From Candidatus Gastranaerophilales bacterium (GTDB taxonomy: Bacteria > Cyanobacteriota > Vampirovibrionia > Gastranaerophilales > Gastranaerophilaceae): a stretch of 64,000 nucleotides of DNA. How positions within the stretch are numbered: position 1 is the stretch's first letter; each line of letters starts with the position of its first letter. The translations under genes and the position numbers were made by a program. Of the stretch, positions 16,101 through 24,525 are shown piece by piece. The stretch is from assembly GCA_944322975.1 (NCBI GenBank), contig CALUQS010000048.1:1-64000 (forward strand). The letters run 5' to 3'. The notes beneath the pieces are model-generated. The model was given only the letters and a program-made list of their open reading frames with translations. It was not told where the DNA came from and did no database searches.

Positions 16101-17279
16101 TTATTTTTGCATTTTATAGCTTATACCAGCTCGTTTCATTCTTCTTAAAGCTTCTTGAATCTGTTCAACAGGCTTTGTTAATGCAATTCTAAAGAAACCT
16201 TCGCCGCATTTTCCGTATCCGTTTCCGGGAGGAACAACCACGTGGGCTTTTTCAAGCATTACTGTAACAAATTCTTCAGATGTAAAACCTTCCGGAACAG
16301 GCAGCCACAAATAAAATGTAGCCTTAGAGGGCTCAACTCTCCAGCCTAAATCTCTCAACCCCTCTTCCATTACTTCTTTACGTTCTTTATACATTTGATT
16401 TAGTCTGTCAATTTGCTCCTGAGGCGCATGATAAGCTTCTATTGCCGCTTCTTGTATAGCTTTGAACGTACCTGAGTCAATATTGTTTTTTATAGTGCCC
16501 AGTGCTTTTATTGCTTTTGCATTACCGCAAACAAAACCAACCCTCCAGCCGGTCATATTATATGATTTTGAATGAGAATAAAATTCAATTGCACAATCCA
16601 TAGCACCTTCAACCTGTAAGACGGAAGGCGCTTTATAACCGTCATAAGTCATTTCTGAATATGCCATATCAGAGCATAAAAGAATATCGTATTTTTTACA
16701 AAAATCAACTGCTTTTTTGTAAAAATCAAGGTCCGCAACCGCAGCAGTAGGGTTGTTAGGATAATTCAAAAACATCAATTTTGATTTTTTAGCAATTTCC
16801 TGAGGAATATCATCAAAATCCGGAAGAAAATTATTTTCAGCCTTTAAAGGCATTGAATAAGGAGTTCCGCCGGCAAAGATAGTAGCATTTTTGTATACTG
16901 GATATCCAGGATCGGGAACGAGGGTGTAATCTCCGTCATCAACGAAAGCAAAGAAAACGTGAGCAATAGCTTCTTTAGAACCAATGTTACAGAGCATTTC
17001 CGTGTCCGGGTTCAAATCAACGCCAAAACGTTTTTTCATCCATTCACAAGATGCTTTTCTGAATTCTGCCGTACCGTTATAAGGCGGATAATCATGGTTT
17101 TTAGGGTTATCAACAGCTTTATGCATTGCTTCAACAACAGACGCTATAGTAGGTGTATCGGGATCGCCTATACCAAGCGAAATGATATCATGCCCTTTTG
17201 CCTTTGCTTCAGCTATTTTTCTATCGATTTCCGCAAACAAATACGGTGGAATTTTATCTAATCTTTGTGATGTTCTCAT
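16101..17279 (-). CDS. dapL: L,L-diaminopimelate aminotransferase
   Basis: PLP enzyme that converts tetrahydrodipicolinate directly to L,L-diaminopimelate, bypassing succinylated or acetylated intermediates in lysine and peptidoglycan synthesis. The 392 residues show the class I aminotransferase fold with SLGIGDPDTPT near 34-44, YPPYNGTAEFR near 64-74, NYPNNPTAA near 172-180 and PLP-binding Lys238 in SHSKSYNMTGWR. DapL occurs in Cyanobacteria and related lineages. Its upstream region carries a dispersed repeat with a long hairpin. Confidence 0.92.
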   Translation of the reverse strand: MRTSQRLDKIPPYLFAEIDRKIAEAKAKGHDIISLGIGDPDTPTIASVVEAMHKAVDNPKNHDYPPYNGTAEFRKASCEWMKKRFGVDLNPDTEMLCNIGSKEAIAHVFFAFVDDGDYTLVPDPGYPVYKNATIFAGGTPYSMPLKAENNFLPDFDDIPQEIAKKSKLMFLNYPNNPTAAVADLDFYKKAVDFCKKYDILLCSDMAYSEMTYDGYKAPSVLQVEGAMDCAIEFYSHSKSYNMTGWRVGFVCGNAKAIKALGTIKNNIDSGTFKAIQEAAIEAYHAPQEQIDRLNQMYKERKEVMEEGLRDLGWRVEPSKATFYLWLPVPEGFTSEEFVTVMLEKAHVVVPPGNGYGKCGEGFFRIALTKPVEQIQEALRRMKRAGISYKMQK

Positions 17280-17307
17280 TTCTTGCTCCTATTTATTGAG
17301 TTTATTT

Positions 17308-17437
17308 CATATAGCCGACTGACTCCGGTAACTTATTGAACAGGTGCATAAACCAAGTTCAATTATTGTTTTATAACACAGGCACCTGCAATAAGTGAAC
17401 GGGAACACTTCTGAAAAATGCCGGACAAAGTGCCCCG
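17308..17437. repeat. Dispersed intergenic repeat, copy A
   Basis: It begins with the conserved end CATATAGCCGACTGACTCCG (17308-17327). A long hairpin follows, CTTATTG-aa-CAGGTGC paired with GCACCTGCAATAAG (about 17332-17395), then a shorter inverted repeat. The right-hand motif seen in copies B-D is not clear here. It lies upstream of dapL on the opposite side from its coding sequence. Confidence 0.5.
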
Positions 17438-17513
17438 CTTGCCATCTTTGTAACATTTTAACAAGAAAGCTCCCTATCAGAAATTATTATACCACAACTC
17501 TGCCGGTGCAAAA

Positions 17514-17942
17514 CTATTTATGTTTACTGGCACAACTCTGGCACTCGCCGTAAAGTTCAAACTTATGACCGGTTATAAGAAAGCCTGTTTTACCGGCAAT
17601 ATTTTTTTCAAGTTCTTTTACCGGACAATCATCTATTGGTATCACTTTTTTACACTTTACACAAATCATATAATGATGGTGAGTCTGTTCATCTTTCACA
17701 AGTTCATATAAAGCTTTGCTGTCATCGAGCATAGCGGCTTTGCGCACAATATTCAACGCGGCAAGCTTTTCAATAATCCTGTAAACCGTAGAAAGCGAAA
17801 TTTTGTTATTAACACATTTTATTTTCTGATAAATATCTTCCACGGCAATCGGAGTTGACTGCTTTTGCAGCAAAGAAATCACTTCGTTTCTGTTTTTAGA
17901 GGTTCTTGTTCCCTTTAGTTTTTCTGAAATTTGATTTTGCAT
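17514..17942 (-). CDS. Fur family metal-dependent regulator (Fur/PerR/Zur type)
   Basis: The 142-residue protein has an N-terminal winged helix (TPIAVEDIYQKIKCVN ... LSTVYRIIEKLAALNIV). A C-terminal dimerisation domain follows, with HHHYMICVKCKKV and a terminal CQSC pair that together would form the structural zinc site. The start is set at 17942 because GGGGG lies 6 nt upstream; an ATG at 17948 is too close, and longer open frame has no support. Divergent from the MerR gene. The nearby rubrerythrin gene makes a PerR-like peroxide role plausible, but the sequence does not separate Fur, PerR and Zur. Confidence 0.85.
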   Translation of the reverse strand: MQNQISEKLKGTRTSKNRNEVISLLQKQSTPIAVEDIYQKIKCVNNKISLSTVYRIIEKLAALNIVRKAAMLDDSKALYELVKDEQTHHHYMICVKCKKVIPIDDCPVKELEKNIAGKTGFLITGHKFELYGECQSCASKHK

Positions 17943-18029
17943 TTGCATCCCCCGACATAATAATTTTAACACAATTTTTGATATATGAAATTTTTGCCAC
18001 TTTTTCACACAGCTTAGAAATTTTTGTGC

Positions 18030-18035
18030 TATAAT
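18030..18035 (+). promoter_or_regulatory. -10 element for the MerR-type gene
   Basis: A perfect TATAAT at 18030-18035 stands 28 bp before the ATG, inside the 120-bp divergent gap with the Fur-family gene. No good -35 at 17 bp is visible, as expected if activation is needed or the spacer is unusual. Confidence 0.5.
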
Positions 18036-18062
18036 GCATTGGAACAGTTCAGGAGGTGTGTT

Positions 18063-18479
18063 ATGTATACAATAAAAGAAGTTTCGGAAAAAATGGAAGT
18101 ATCTGAACACACTTTAAGATTCTGGGCAAAGAGCGGTTTTTTCCCTTTTGTTAAAAGAAATCGCAATAATATCCGCTTATTTTCCGACAATGATCTCGAC
18201 TGGGTTAAAATAGTAAAATGTCTCCGCTCTGTGGGAACTGAAAACAAAGCTATAAAAAGATATATTGACCTTTGTATAAAAGGCGACAGCACTATAAAAG
18301 AACGTTACGGAATAATTTGCGACACAAAACAAAAAGCGCTGAAACAGATGCAAGAGCTTAAACAACAGCTTGATATGCTGGATTATAAAGAAAAATTTTA
18401 TCAAAACCTTATAAAAAACAATCTCGAAGATGTCTGGAATCCAATGAACACAATAAACCCAACAGACAAAGCCGTGTAA
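18063..18479 (+). CDS. MerR family transcriptional regulator
   Basis: The 138-residue protein has the MerR N-terminal winged helix (YTIKEVSEKMEVSEHTLRFW, then NNIRLFSDNDLDWVKIVKCLR). A coiled-coil dimerisation helix follows (about 85-120). The C-terminus has no metal-binding Cys pair. ATG 18063 is chosen over the longer frame because GGAGG lies 7 nt upstream and the MerR domain begins there. Its stop overlaps the next start (TAATG), so it is co-translated with the MmcQ-like gene. The effector is unknown. Confidence 0.88.
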   Translation: MYTIKEVSEKMEVSEHTLRFWAKSGFFPFVKRNRNNIRLFSDNDLDWVKIVKCLRSVGTENKAIKRYIDLCIKGDSTIKERYGIICDTKQKALKQMQELKQQLDMLDYKEKFYQNLIKNNLEDVWNPMNTINPTDKAV

Positions 18480-18811
18480 TGAAAAAAGAAGAATTGATAA
18501 AGTTATGTATTTTTTGCGATGACGCTGTCGTAACATATCCTTTTAATGACAGCGCTAACAAATACTACCCTGTAATCAGGCATAAAAGCAACAACAAATG
18601 GTTTGCTCTTATATTTAAACAAAATAACAAATTATTTATAAATTTGAAATCTAACCCTATTGATTCTGCTATACTCAGAGACACATATGACTTTATTTTG
18701 CCGGCATGGCATATGAATAAAACACACTGGATTACGGTAGATGTCCAAAAAGCACCGGTTAACTTGCTTTTATCTCTAATCAAACAAAGCTTTAACCTTA
18801 CTAAAAAATAG
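18479..18811 (+). CDS. MmcQ/YjbR family protein
   Basis: The 110-residue protein matches the MmcQ/YjbR fold. YPFNDSAN near 19-26 and KWFALIF near 39 are followed by lysine-rich strands, and the conserved AWHMNKTHWITVDV lies near residues 77-90. The family is small, cytoplasmic and possibly DNA-binding; its function is not established. It is translationally coupled to the MerR gene and followed by repeat B and a strong terminator. Confidence 0.75.
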   Translation: MKKEELIKLCIFCDDAVVTYPFNDSANKYYPVIRHKSNNKWFALIFKQNNKLFINLKSNPIDSAILRDTYDFILPAWHMNKTHWITVDVQKAPVNLLLSLIKQSFNLTKK

Positions 18812-18818
18812 TTTTAAA

Positions 18819-18966
18819 GTATAAATTGACTGATAGAGATTTGGTGCAATAAATTGCACACTACTGACTATACCGCACGCAAAAGCTTTACTTTTGAGTG
18901 CAGTATAAAAATTACGAGCCATACATATCAGGAGGCCCTCGGGTACAAGTGATGTCCCTCTCAGAC
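18819..18966. repeat. Dispersed intergenic repeat, copy B
   Basis: The left end GTATAAATTGACTG is a diverged form of the motif in copies A, C and D. Hairpins follow: TGCAAT/ATTGCA and a longer CTATACcGCAC...GTGCaGTATA (about 18867-18907). The right segment 18918-18967 starts with GCCATACATATCAGGA, which is identical to copy C. It matches C at about 43 of 50 positions, ending in CTCAGACA. Confidence 0.6.
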
Positions 18967-18970
18967 ATTT

Positions 18971-19003
18971 ACGGCAGCAAAAATTTTTGCTGCCGTTATT
19001 TTT
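18971..19003. terminator. Perfect palindrome/terminator between convergent genes
   Basis: Positions 18971-18996 form a perfect 26-bp palindrome (ACGGCAGCAAAAA and its complement) followed by TATTTTTAT. It can serve as terminator for the MerR-MmcQ unit, and its A-rich side may also stop rubrerythrin transcription. Confidence 0.75.
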
Positions 19004-19042
19004 ATACAAGCACCACCTAATGCATTATGCCAAACATGCACA

Positions 19043-19621
19043 CTACATGTCAGAAACAACAAAAAAGTATTCTTTTGAGTGTTTACAAAACGGACAAACA
19101 TCAGGCGCCTGCTCTTTTTCAAATCTATAACCGCATTTAGAGCACTCCCACAACACGGGTTTGTCTTTTAAATAATAAGTGTTGTCCTCAAGCTCGGCTA
19201 AAAGCCTGTTGTATCTTGTCATGTGCATTTTTTCAATGTTTCTTACCGTTTCAAAAAGAGCTGCAATTTTTTCAAACCCTTCTTCTTTTGCTTGTGCTGC
19301 AAAATTTGCGTACATATCCTGCCATTCATAACTTTCTGTTTGCGCGGCTGAGCGTAAATTTTCTTTAGTATCCGGTATTTTTCCGCCTAACAGCAGCTTT
19401 AGCCATATTTTTGCATGTTCTTTTTCGTTTTCAGCTGTTTTATCAAAGATATCAGCAACACTGATAAGTCCTTCTTCTCTTGCTTTTTGTGCAAAAAAGT
19501 TGTATTTATTTCGTGCCTGTGATTCACCGCAGAACGCCTCCTTTAAATTATTTTGTGTCCTTGTTCCGTCTAACTCTTTGTTTATACATGAGCTAAAGTC
19601 AAAATCCTCTCTAAAACTCAT
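19043..19621 (-). CDS. Rubrerythrin
   Basis: Non-haem diiron peroxidase of anaerobes that reduces hydrogen peroxide with electrons from reduced rubredoxin or NADH. The 192 residues have an N-terminal ferritin-like four-helix domain with the Glu ligands in FCGESQARNKY, ENEKEHA and NIEKMH. The C-terminal rubredoxin-like iron site has WECSKCGY and CPFCKHSKEYF (two CxxC). Length and order are typical. A Fur-family regulator gene lies 1.1 kb away and could be its regulator. Confidence 0.93.
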   Translation of the reverse strand: MSFREDFDFSSCINKELDGTRTQNNLKEAFCGESQARNKYNFFAQKAREEGLISVADIFDKTAENEKEHAKIWLKLLLGGKIPDTKENLRSAAQTESYEWQDMYANFAAQAKEEGFEKIAALFETVRNIEKMHMTRYNRLLAELEDNTYYLKDKPVLWECSKCGYRFEKEQAPDVCPFCKHSKEYFFVVSDM

Positions 19622-19762
19622 TTATAGCTCCTTTCTTTTTCAAGATTAGAGCACAAATTATAAAAATAACTGTTATACTATCGGGCTAGTTATATGTTCC
19701 TATTTTCATTAAAACGATTAAGTGTATTTCTTACCATAAATAAATATAGCAAGGGTTTAAGA

Positions 19763-19774
19763 GGGATTAATCCC
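19763..19774. promoter_or_regulatory. Palindrome GGGATTAATCCC upstream of the NAGPA gene
   Basis: A perfect 12-bp palindrome lies in the 292-bp divergent gap between rubrerythrin and the NAGPA gene. It might be an operator for either gene; no known factor is recognised. Confidence 0.25.
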
Positions 19775-19842
19775 CTAAAAATCATTAAGAAATATTAAGC
19801 TCGAAACGTGCTAAGTGATTGATTTTTTAAAAATAAGTTACA

Positions 19843-19878
19843 TTGACAATTGTAGTGTATTATCAAATGTGTTACAAT
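19843..19878 (+). promoter_or_regulatory. Probable promoter of the NAGPA gene
   Basis: TTGACA (19843-19848) and TTGTAG (19850-19855) lie upstream of TACAAT (19873-19878). TTGTAG to TACAAT has a 17-bp spacer. The start codon is about 36 bp downstream. Confidence 0.45.
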
Positions 19879-19913
19879 AGTAGTAGAAAGGATATACAAA
19901 AGAGTTAATCATT

Positions 19914-21194
19914 ATGAGCATTACAGTAGCCTACAATTACAAAAGTATACGAAAGATGATTAATCATTCATTATACTTTACTGTATTGTTAAGCGTTTTT
20001 TGCTCTCAATCTTTTTTGATTAACAACAATCTTTTTGCTAACGCGGACGAAGCAATTAATACAGGAGCGAATATACAACAAAATAAGGTCGAGGAGCAGA
20101 CAAGGAGTCTGACAGAAGAAAAACAGCGCTGGGAATCTATGTTACGGCAGCGCTATCGTAACGGGGCAATTCTCACCATCGCAGACGGGGTAAAACATAT
20201 CCGTATGGTGAAGTATATCAACAAACGTCCCGTAAAAATAAACATAGTTGAAGTTAATACAAAACTCAATCCGAATATCGAAATCGCTCCGCAGCTAGCC
20301 TCCGCAAATACAAAACTTAAAAACAGGGCAACTATCAGAACTATTGCCTCCCGTAATAATTCTATCGCCGCAGTAAACGGCACATATTTTAAGTTCCAAA
20401 ACGGTGTTCCATTAGGCACACTTATGATTAACAAAAAGGTTTACACAGGCCCTTTGCACAATCGTGTTGCAATGGGCATAGGCAAAAATGAGTTCAAAAT
20501 GGCGCAGGTGCAGTTTGATTCAACAATCAAAACCGGTCGAAACATTGTTAAAGTTGACAACATTAACCAGCCGAGAATCCTCTCCACTCTTGTACTTATG
20601 TACACACCTGACTGGGGACAAACTTCTCCTGCCGCCCCTAAATACGGAATCAACTTAACTATCCAGGGTAATAAAGTCACTGCATTATCACAGGCTCCCG
20701 CGCTCATACCACAGGACGGGTATGTAATATCCGGCCCTAAATCCAAATTGGGAGCCTTTTTATTGGACAAAAAAGTAGAACTTGATATAAAAATAGCACC
20801 GCAATGGGAAAACATTGACCACATAATAAGCGGCGGACCTTATCTTGTAAAAGACGGAGGTATTTATATAGACGTAACCGCGCAAAAATTAAAAGCAATT
20901 ACAGGAAAAAACCCCAGAACCGCCATAGGTTATACTGCGAACAACGAGTTTATAATGGTCACTGTTGACGGGCGGGAACACGCCTCTGTCGGTATGACAT
21001 TAGGCGAACTTGCCAGAATGATGAAAAGTTTTGGATGTATAAATGCGATGAACCTTGACGGCGGAGGTTCTACCGTAATGTATGTTCAGGGCAAAATAGT
21101 CAACAACCCCGCACAAAGAGGCGGCATACCGATTTCAAACGCTTTAACAATTACAGAAAGGACAAGGATAGCTTATGACAAAAACAATTCGTAA
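19914..21194 (+). CDS. Secreted phosphodiester glycosidase (NAGPA domain) protein
   Basis: The 426-residue protein has an N-terminal hydrophobic signal (about 15-35, SLYFTVLLSVFCSQSFLI) and so is exported. The NAGPA domain spans about 120-420, with SIAAVNGTYF, DHIISGGPYLV, NPRTAIGYT, VTVDGR and MNLDGGGSTVMYV. Relatives remove N-acetylglucosamine from phosphodiesters, and bacterial members act on envelope glycans. The middle (NQPRILSTLVLMYTPDWGQ ... GYVISGPKSKLG) resembles the N-terminal module of the GHL10 protein at 11076. It overlaps a 36-residue peptide gene. Confidence 0.85.
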   Translation: MSITVAYNYKSIRKMINHSLYFTVLLSVFCSQSFLINNNLFANADEAINTGANIQQNKVEEQTRSLTEEKQRWESMLRQRYRNGAILTIADGVKHIRMVKYINKRPVKINIVEVNTKLNPNIEIAPQLASANTKLKNRATIRTIASRNNSIAAVNGTYFKFQNGVPLGTLMINKKVYTGPLHNRVAMGIGKNEFKMAQVQFDSTIKTGRNIVKVDNINQPRILSTLVLMYTPDWGQTSPAAPKYGINLTIQGNKVTALSQAPALIPQDGYVISGPKSKLGAFLLDKKVELDIKIAPQWENIDHIISGGPYLVKDGGIYIDVTAQKLKAITGKNPRTAIGYTANNEFIMVTVDGREHASVGMTLGELARMMKSFGCINAMNLDGGGSTVMYVQGKIVNNPAQRGGIPISNALTITERTRIAYDKNNS

Positions 21195-21285
21195 GTACTT
21201 GAGAAAATTAAGAAGAAAAATTCTTAAGACTGTAAAACAAAGCTGGGAGTATTTTGTGTCTAACACGCTTATGCTTATTTTTTAA
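21175..21285 (+). CDS. 36-residue cationic amphipathic peptide
   Basis: A small open frame overlaps the last 20 bp of the NAGPA gene. AAGGA lies 5-6 nt before the ATG, and a strong terminator follows after about 30 bp. The peptide begins MTKTIRKYLRKLRRKILK, continues with WEYFVSNT and ends in LMLIF. It has nine or ten Lys/Arg residues in the first half and a hydrophobic C-terminus. It is likely membrane-active or membrane-associated. Good spacing, coupling and terminator placement support expression; no family is recognised. Confidence 0.5.
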   Translation: MTKTIRKYLRKLRRKILKTVKQSWEYFVSNTLMLIF

Positions 21286-21315
21286 AACAATTTTTAATTT
21301 TCCGGAAAAAAGCTT

Positions 21316-21345
21316 GGGCGGCTTGTTTTAGCCGCCCTTTTGGTT
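21316..21345 (+). terminator. Rho-independent terminator after the NAGPA/peptide unit
   Basis: GGGCGGC (21316-21322) pairs with GCCGCCC (21331-21337), followed by TTTTGGTTT. Confidence 0.88.
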
Positions 21346-21441
21346 TAGATGATTTTTTGTATTAATATTTAAATAATGTAACAGATTAAAATATTTTTGT
21401 ATTATAATTATAAAAGGTACTATTAAATTAATAAGGTTGTT

Positions 21442-22548
21442 ATGAAACGAAATTTGGTTGTAGGAGCAGGTTTTTCCGGTGCAGTAATTGCCAGATTATT
21501 GGCTGAACAGTCTGATGAGCAGGTTCTTGTTATAGACAAAAAAGAACACATTGCAGGAAACAGCTATGACTATACAGACGAAAACGGTATAAAAATACAT
21601 AAATACGGTTCACATATTTTTCACACCAATGACGAAAAAGTTTGGAACTTTATAAAAAGATTTACGGATTTTAATACATACATGCATAAAGTTGTCGCGG
21701 TTATTGACGGAATAGAGACAACTATTCCATTTAATATAAACTCTTTGTACGATGTCTTTCCAAAATCTCTTGCTTCAAGGCTTGAAGAAAAATTATTAAA
21801 AGCCTTTGAATACAACAAAAAAGTCCCGATACTGGAGTTTCAAAAACAGGCAGACAACGATTTAAAATTTCTTGCCAATTATGTTTATGAAAAAGTCTTT
21901 TTACACTACACAAACAAACAGTGGGGCAACTCTCCTGATGAAGTTGACAGTGCCGTAACAGCCAGAGTACCGGTTTACATAAGCTGCGATGACAGATATT
22001 TTCAAGACAAATATCAGGGAATTCCGACAGGCGGTTACACAAAAGTCGTTGAAAAAATATTAAAACACTCCAATATCTCGGTAAAATTGAATACAGACTA
22101 TAAAGATTTATCAGGACATTTTGACAGAATTTTTTACACAGGTCCGATTGATGAATTTTTTGATTACAAATACGGAGAACTTCCGTACCGCAGCGTAAAC
22201 TTTAAACTGGAAACGCACAACCATGAACACTATCAATCAAATTCCGTTGTAAATTATCCGTGTAATTACGATTTCACAAGAATACATGAATACAAATACT
22301 ATCTAAATGATATCTCATCAAAAACCGTTATTGCAAAAGAATACTCAGAACCCTTTGTAAACGGAAAAAATGAAAGATATTATCCGATTCCAAAACCTGA
22401 AAATACACAGCTGTATAATAAATATCTTGAAGATGCCAAAAAACTTGACAGCGTATATTTTTTAGGCAGACTCGGAGATTACAAATACTACAACATGGAT
22501 CAGGCTGTTGCCAGAGCAATTGAATTGTATGAGGAGCTTAATAAATGA
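21442..22548 (+). CDS. glf: UDP-galactopyranose mutase
   Basis: FAD enzyme that interconverts UDP-galactopyranose and UDP-galactofuranose. The 368 residues show the N-terminal dinucleotide motif VVGAGFSGAVIA (6-17), KKEHIAGNSYD near 33, HKYGSHIFHT near 53-62, and the C-terminal LGRLGDYKYYNMDQAV that closes the FAD site. First gene of a five-gene glycan operon. It overlaps galE by 4 bp (ATGA). Confidence 0.96.
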   Translation: MKRNLVVGAGFSGAVIARLLAEQSDEQVLVIDKKEHIAGNSYDYTDENGIKIHKYGSHIFHTNDEKVWNFIKRFTDFNTYMHKVVAVIDGIETTIPFNINSLYDVFPKSLASRLEEKLLKAFEYNKKVPILEFQKQADNDLKFLANYVYEKVFLHYTNKQWGNSPDEVDSAVTARVPVYISCDDRYFQDKYQGIPTGGYTKVVEKILKHSNISVKLNTDYKDLSGHFDRIFYTGPIDEFFDYKYGELPYRSVNFKLETHNHEHYQSNSVVNYPCNYDFTRIHEYKYYLNDISSKTVIAKEYSEPFVNGKNERYYPIPKPENTQLYNKYLEDAKKLDSVYFLGRLGDYKYYNMDQAVARAIELYEELNK

Positions 22549-23540
22549 TTCTGATAACAGGCGGGGCAGGCTACATAGGCAGCCACACGGTACTTAATTT
22601 TTTAAAAGACAATTACGATGTTTTGATTTTTGATAATCTTGAAACTGGACACATTGAAACTGTTGAAGAATTAAAAAAAGCAGGCAATGTAACTTTTGAA
22701 AAAGGAGATTTAAGAAATCTTGATGATATTGACAGGGTATTTTCAAAATACAAAATCGATGCTGTTATACACTTTGCCGCTTTTTCGCTGGTCGGAGAAA
22801 GCGTTATAAATCCTGCAAAATACTACAGAAACAACACAGTAGGCACGCTCAATCTGTTAGACACAATGATTAAACACAACGTAAAAAAAATAATTTTTTC
22901 ATCAACCTGTGCAACATACGGAGAGCCTGAATATACACCTATAGATGAAAAACATCCGCAAAAACCGATTAACCCTTACGGTTCATCTAAATTGATGGTG
23001 GAAAGAATAATGGCTGATTACGATTCTGCTTACGGGCTAAAATCCGTAAAACTCAGATATTTCAACGTAGCAGGCTGTGACACACAAAACAGGGTAGGCG
23101 AATGGCATGATACAGAAACACACCTTATCCCGAATATTATTAAATCCGTTTTTGAAAAAGGTCAAACCTTTAAAATCTTCGGCGATGATTATCCGACAGC
23201 AGACGGTACATGCATAAGGGATTATGTCAACGTTGAAGACCTCGCACAGGCACACAAACTTGCTTATCTGTGGCTTGAAAAAGAAAACCGCTCTGACGTT
23301 TTTAACCTTGGTACGGAAAACGGCAACAGCGTAAAAGAGGTCTTTGATACATGCGAAAAAGTTTTGAATCAAAAAATTGATGTTGAAATTACACAACGAA
23401 GACCGGGAGACCCGGCAACGCTTTATGCTAACGCTGCTAAAGCAAAAAATACCCTTAAATGGGAACCTCAAAACACGCTGGAGCACAGTATAAAAACAGC
23501 TTACAAATTCGAACAAAAACTGCAAAGCCTGAAAAAATAA
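22545..23540 (+). CDS. galE: UDP-glucose 4-epimerase
   Basis: Extended short-chain dehydrogenase that makes UDP-galactose, the substrate of Glf. The 331 residues have GGAGYIGSH (6-14) for NAD, HFAAFSLVGES near 82-92, the catalytic YxxxK in NPYGSSKLMVE (about 144-154) and RYFNVAGCD. The C-terminal QRRPGDPATLYAN is typical of GalE. Its start overlaps the glf stop, and the next gene starts 2 bp after its stop. Confidence 0.95.
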   Translation: MILITGGAGYIGSHTVLNFLKDNYDVLIFDNLETGHIETVEELKKAGNVTFEKGDLRNLDDIDRVFSKYKIDAVIHFAAFSLVGESVINPAKYYRNNTVGTLNLLDTMIKHNVKKIIFSSTCATYGEPEYTPIDEKHPQKPINPYGSSKLMVERIMADYDSAYGLKSVKLRYFNVAGCDTQNRVGEWHDTETHLIPNIIKSVFEKGQTFKIFGDDYPTADGTCIRDYVNVEDLAQAHKLAYLWLEKENRSDVFNLGTENGNSVKEVFDTCEKVLNQKIDVEITQRRPGDPATLYANAAKAKNTLKWEPQNTLEHSIKTAYKFEQKLQSLKK

Positions 23541-23541
23541 T

Positions 23542-24525
23542 ATGGAAAACACTCAGACTCAAAATCTTATAAAACCGGAAATAAAGAGTATTGCAATATC
23601 GTGCAATACATTTTTGAGACCTGAAATTTTGGAAAAAACATTAAAAAGCATTGCAAATTTAAAAATACCAAAAGGGGTTGAAATAAAGGTTCTTGTTGTC
23701 GACAACGATGCAAATGCAACGGCAAAACCGGTTATAGATTATATTAAAGCGGACTTTCCTTTTGAAATAATTTATAAAATTGAAGAAAAAAGAGGTCTTG
23801 CTAATGCAAGAAACAGATTGCTGCAAGAGGCTATAAATCTTGGTGTGTCGCATATTGCTATTTTAGATGATGACGATGTAGCAGACGAAAACTGGATAAA
23901 AAATCTTGTTGAACTATATCAAACACAAGACAATGCATATATAATCTCAGGCCCGGAATATTGTTGTTTTGACGGAGAATTTCCAGATTATTTGACTAAC
24001 AATAACATATTTGTCAAAAAAACAACAAAGAAAAAAGGAGAAATAAGAAAAGTCTGCTCCACCCACAATGCAATGTTTCCGCTAAAAATAGTCACTGAAT
24101 CAAATATATGGTTTGACAAATCATTTGTATTTATGGGCGGAGAAGACGGTGATTTCTTCTATAGAGCCGGCAAAGCCGGTTACACAATAGTGTTCAACCC
24201 TGATGCAATTGTTCGCGAAATAAACGGAAAAGACAGGGTTAATGTCAGATGGATATTGAGCAGAAACTATTACAACGGGTATTCTGGTTCTTATCTGCAA
24301 TATAAAAACAAACCGAAAACCTTAAAAAGACATTTGTATTTAACAAAACTGTTTTTTATTTGTATTTTAAATTTGATAATAACTCCACTATCTTTAATTT
24401 TAGGAGCAACCGTCTTTTTTAACGTGTTAGGCTTATCAAGCAAAAATCTCGGAAAATTCATAGGCGCAATAAAATTACAGCCGATGAATTATTACGAACA
24501 CCTTAACGGAGGGGTTAACAAGTGA
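23542..24525 (+). CDS. Glycosyltransferase family 2 protein with C-terminal membrane segment
   Basis: The 327-residue GT-A enzyme has AISCNTFLRPEILEKTL near the N-terminus and KVLVVDNDANAT near 50. Its metal-binding DDDD motif is in IAILDDDDVADENW (near 112-117), and GGEDGDFFYRAGKAG is the acceptor-side ED motif. A hydrophobic helix (LFFICILNLIITPLSLILGA, about 268-290) suggests inner-membrane attachment. It probably adds a sugar, possibly galactofuranose, to a lipid-linked glycan. It overlaps the next gene by 4 bp. Confidence 0.88.
   Translation: MENTQTQNLIKPEIKSIAISCNTFLRPEILEKTLKSIANLKIPKGVEIKVLVVDNDANATAKPVIDYIKADFPFEIIYKIEEKRGLANARNRLLQEAINLGVSHIAILDDDDVADENWIKNLVELYQTQDNAYIISGPEYCCFDGEFPDYLTNNNIFVKKTTKKKGEIRKVCSTHNAMFPLKIVTESNIWFDKSFVFMGGEDGDFFYRAGKAGYTIVFNPDAIVREINGKDRVNVRWILSRNYYNGYSGSYLQYKNKPKTLKRHLYLTKLFFICILNLIITPLSLILGATVFFNVLGLSSKNLGKFIGAIKLQPMNYYEHLNGGVNK

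Noticed and set aside
17949-18110. N-terminal extension of the Fur-family protein
   Set aside because: It would overlap the MerR promoter, reads as Phe- and Cys-rich nonsense and has no ribosome-binding site; the start at 17942 has one.
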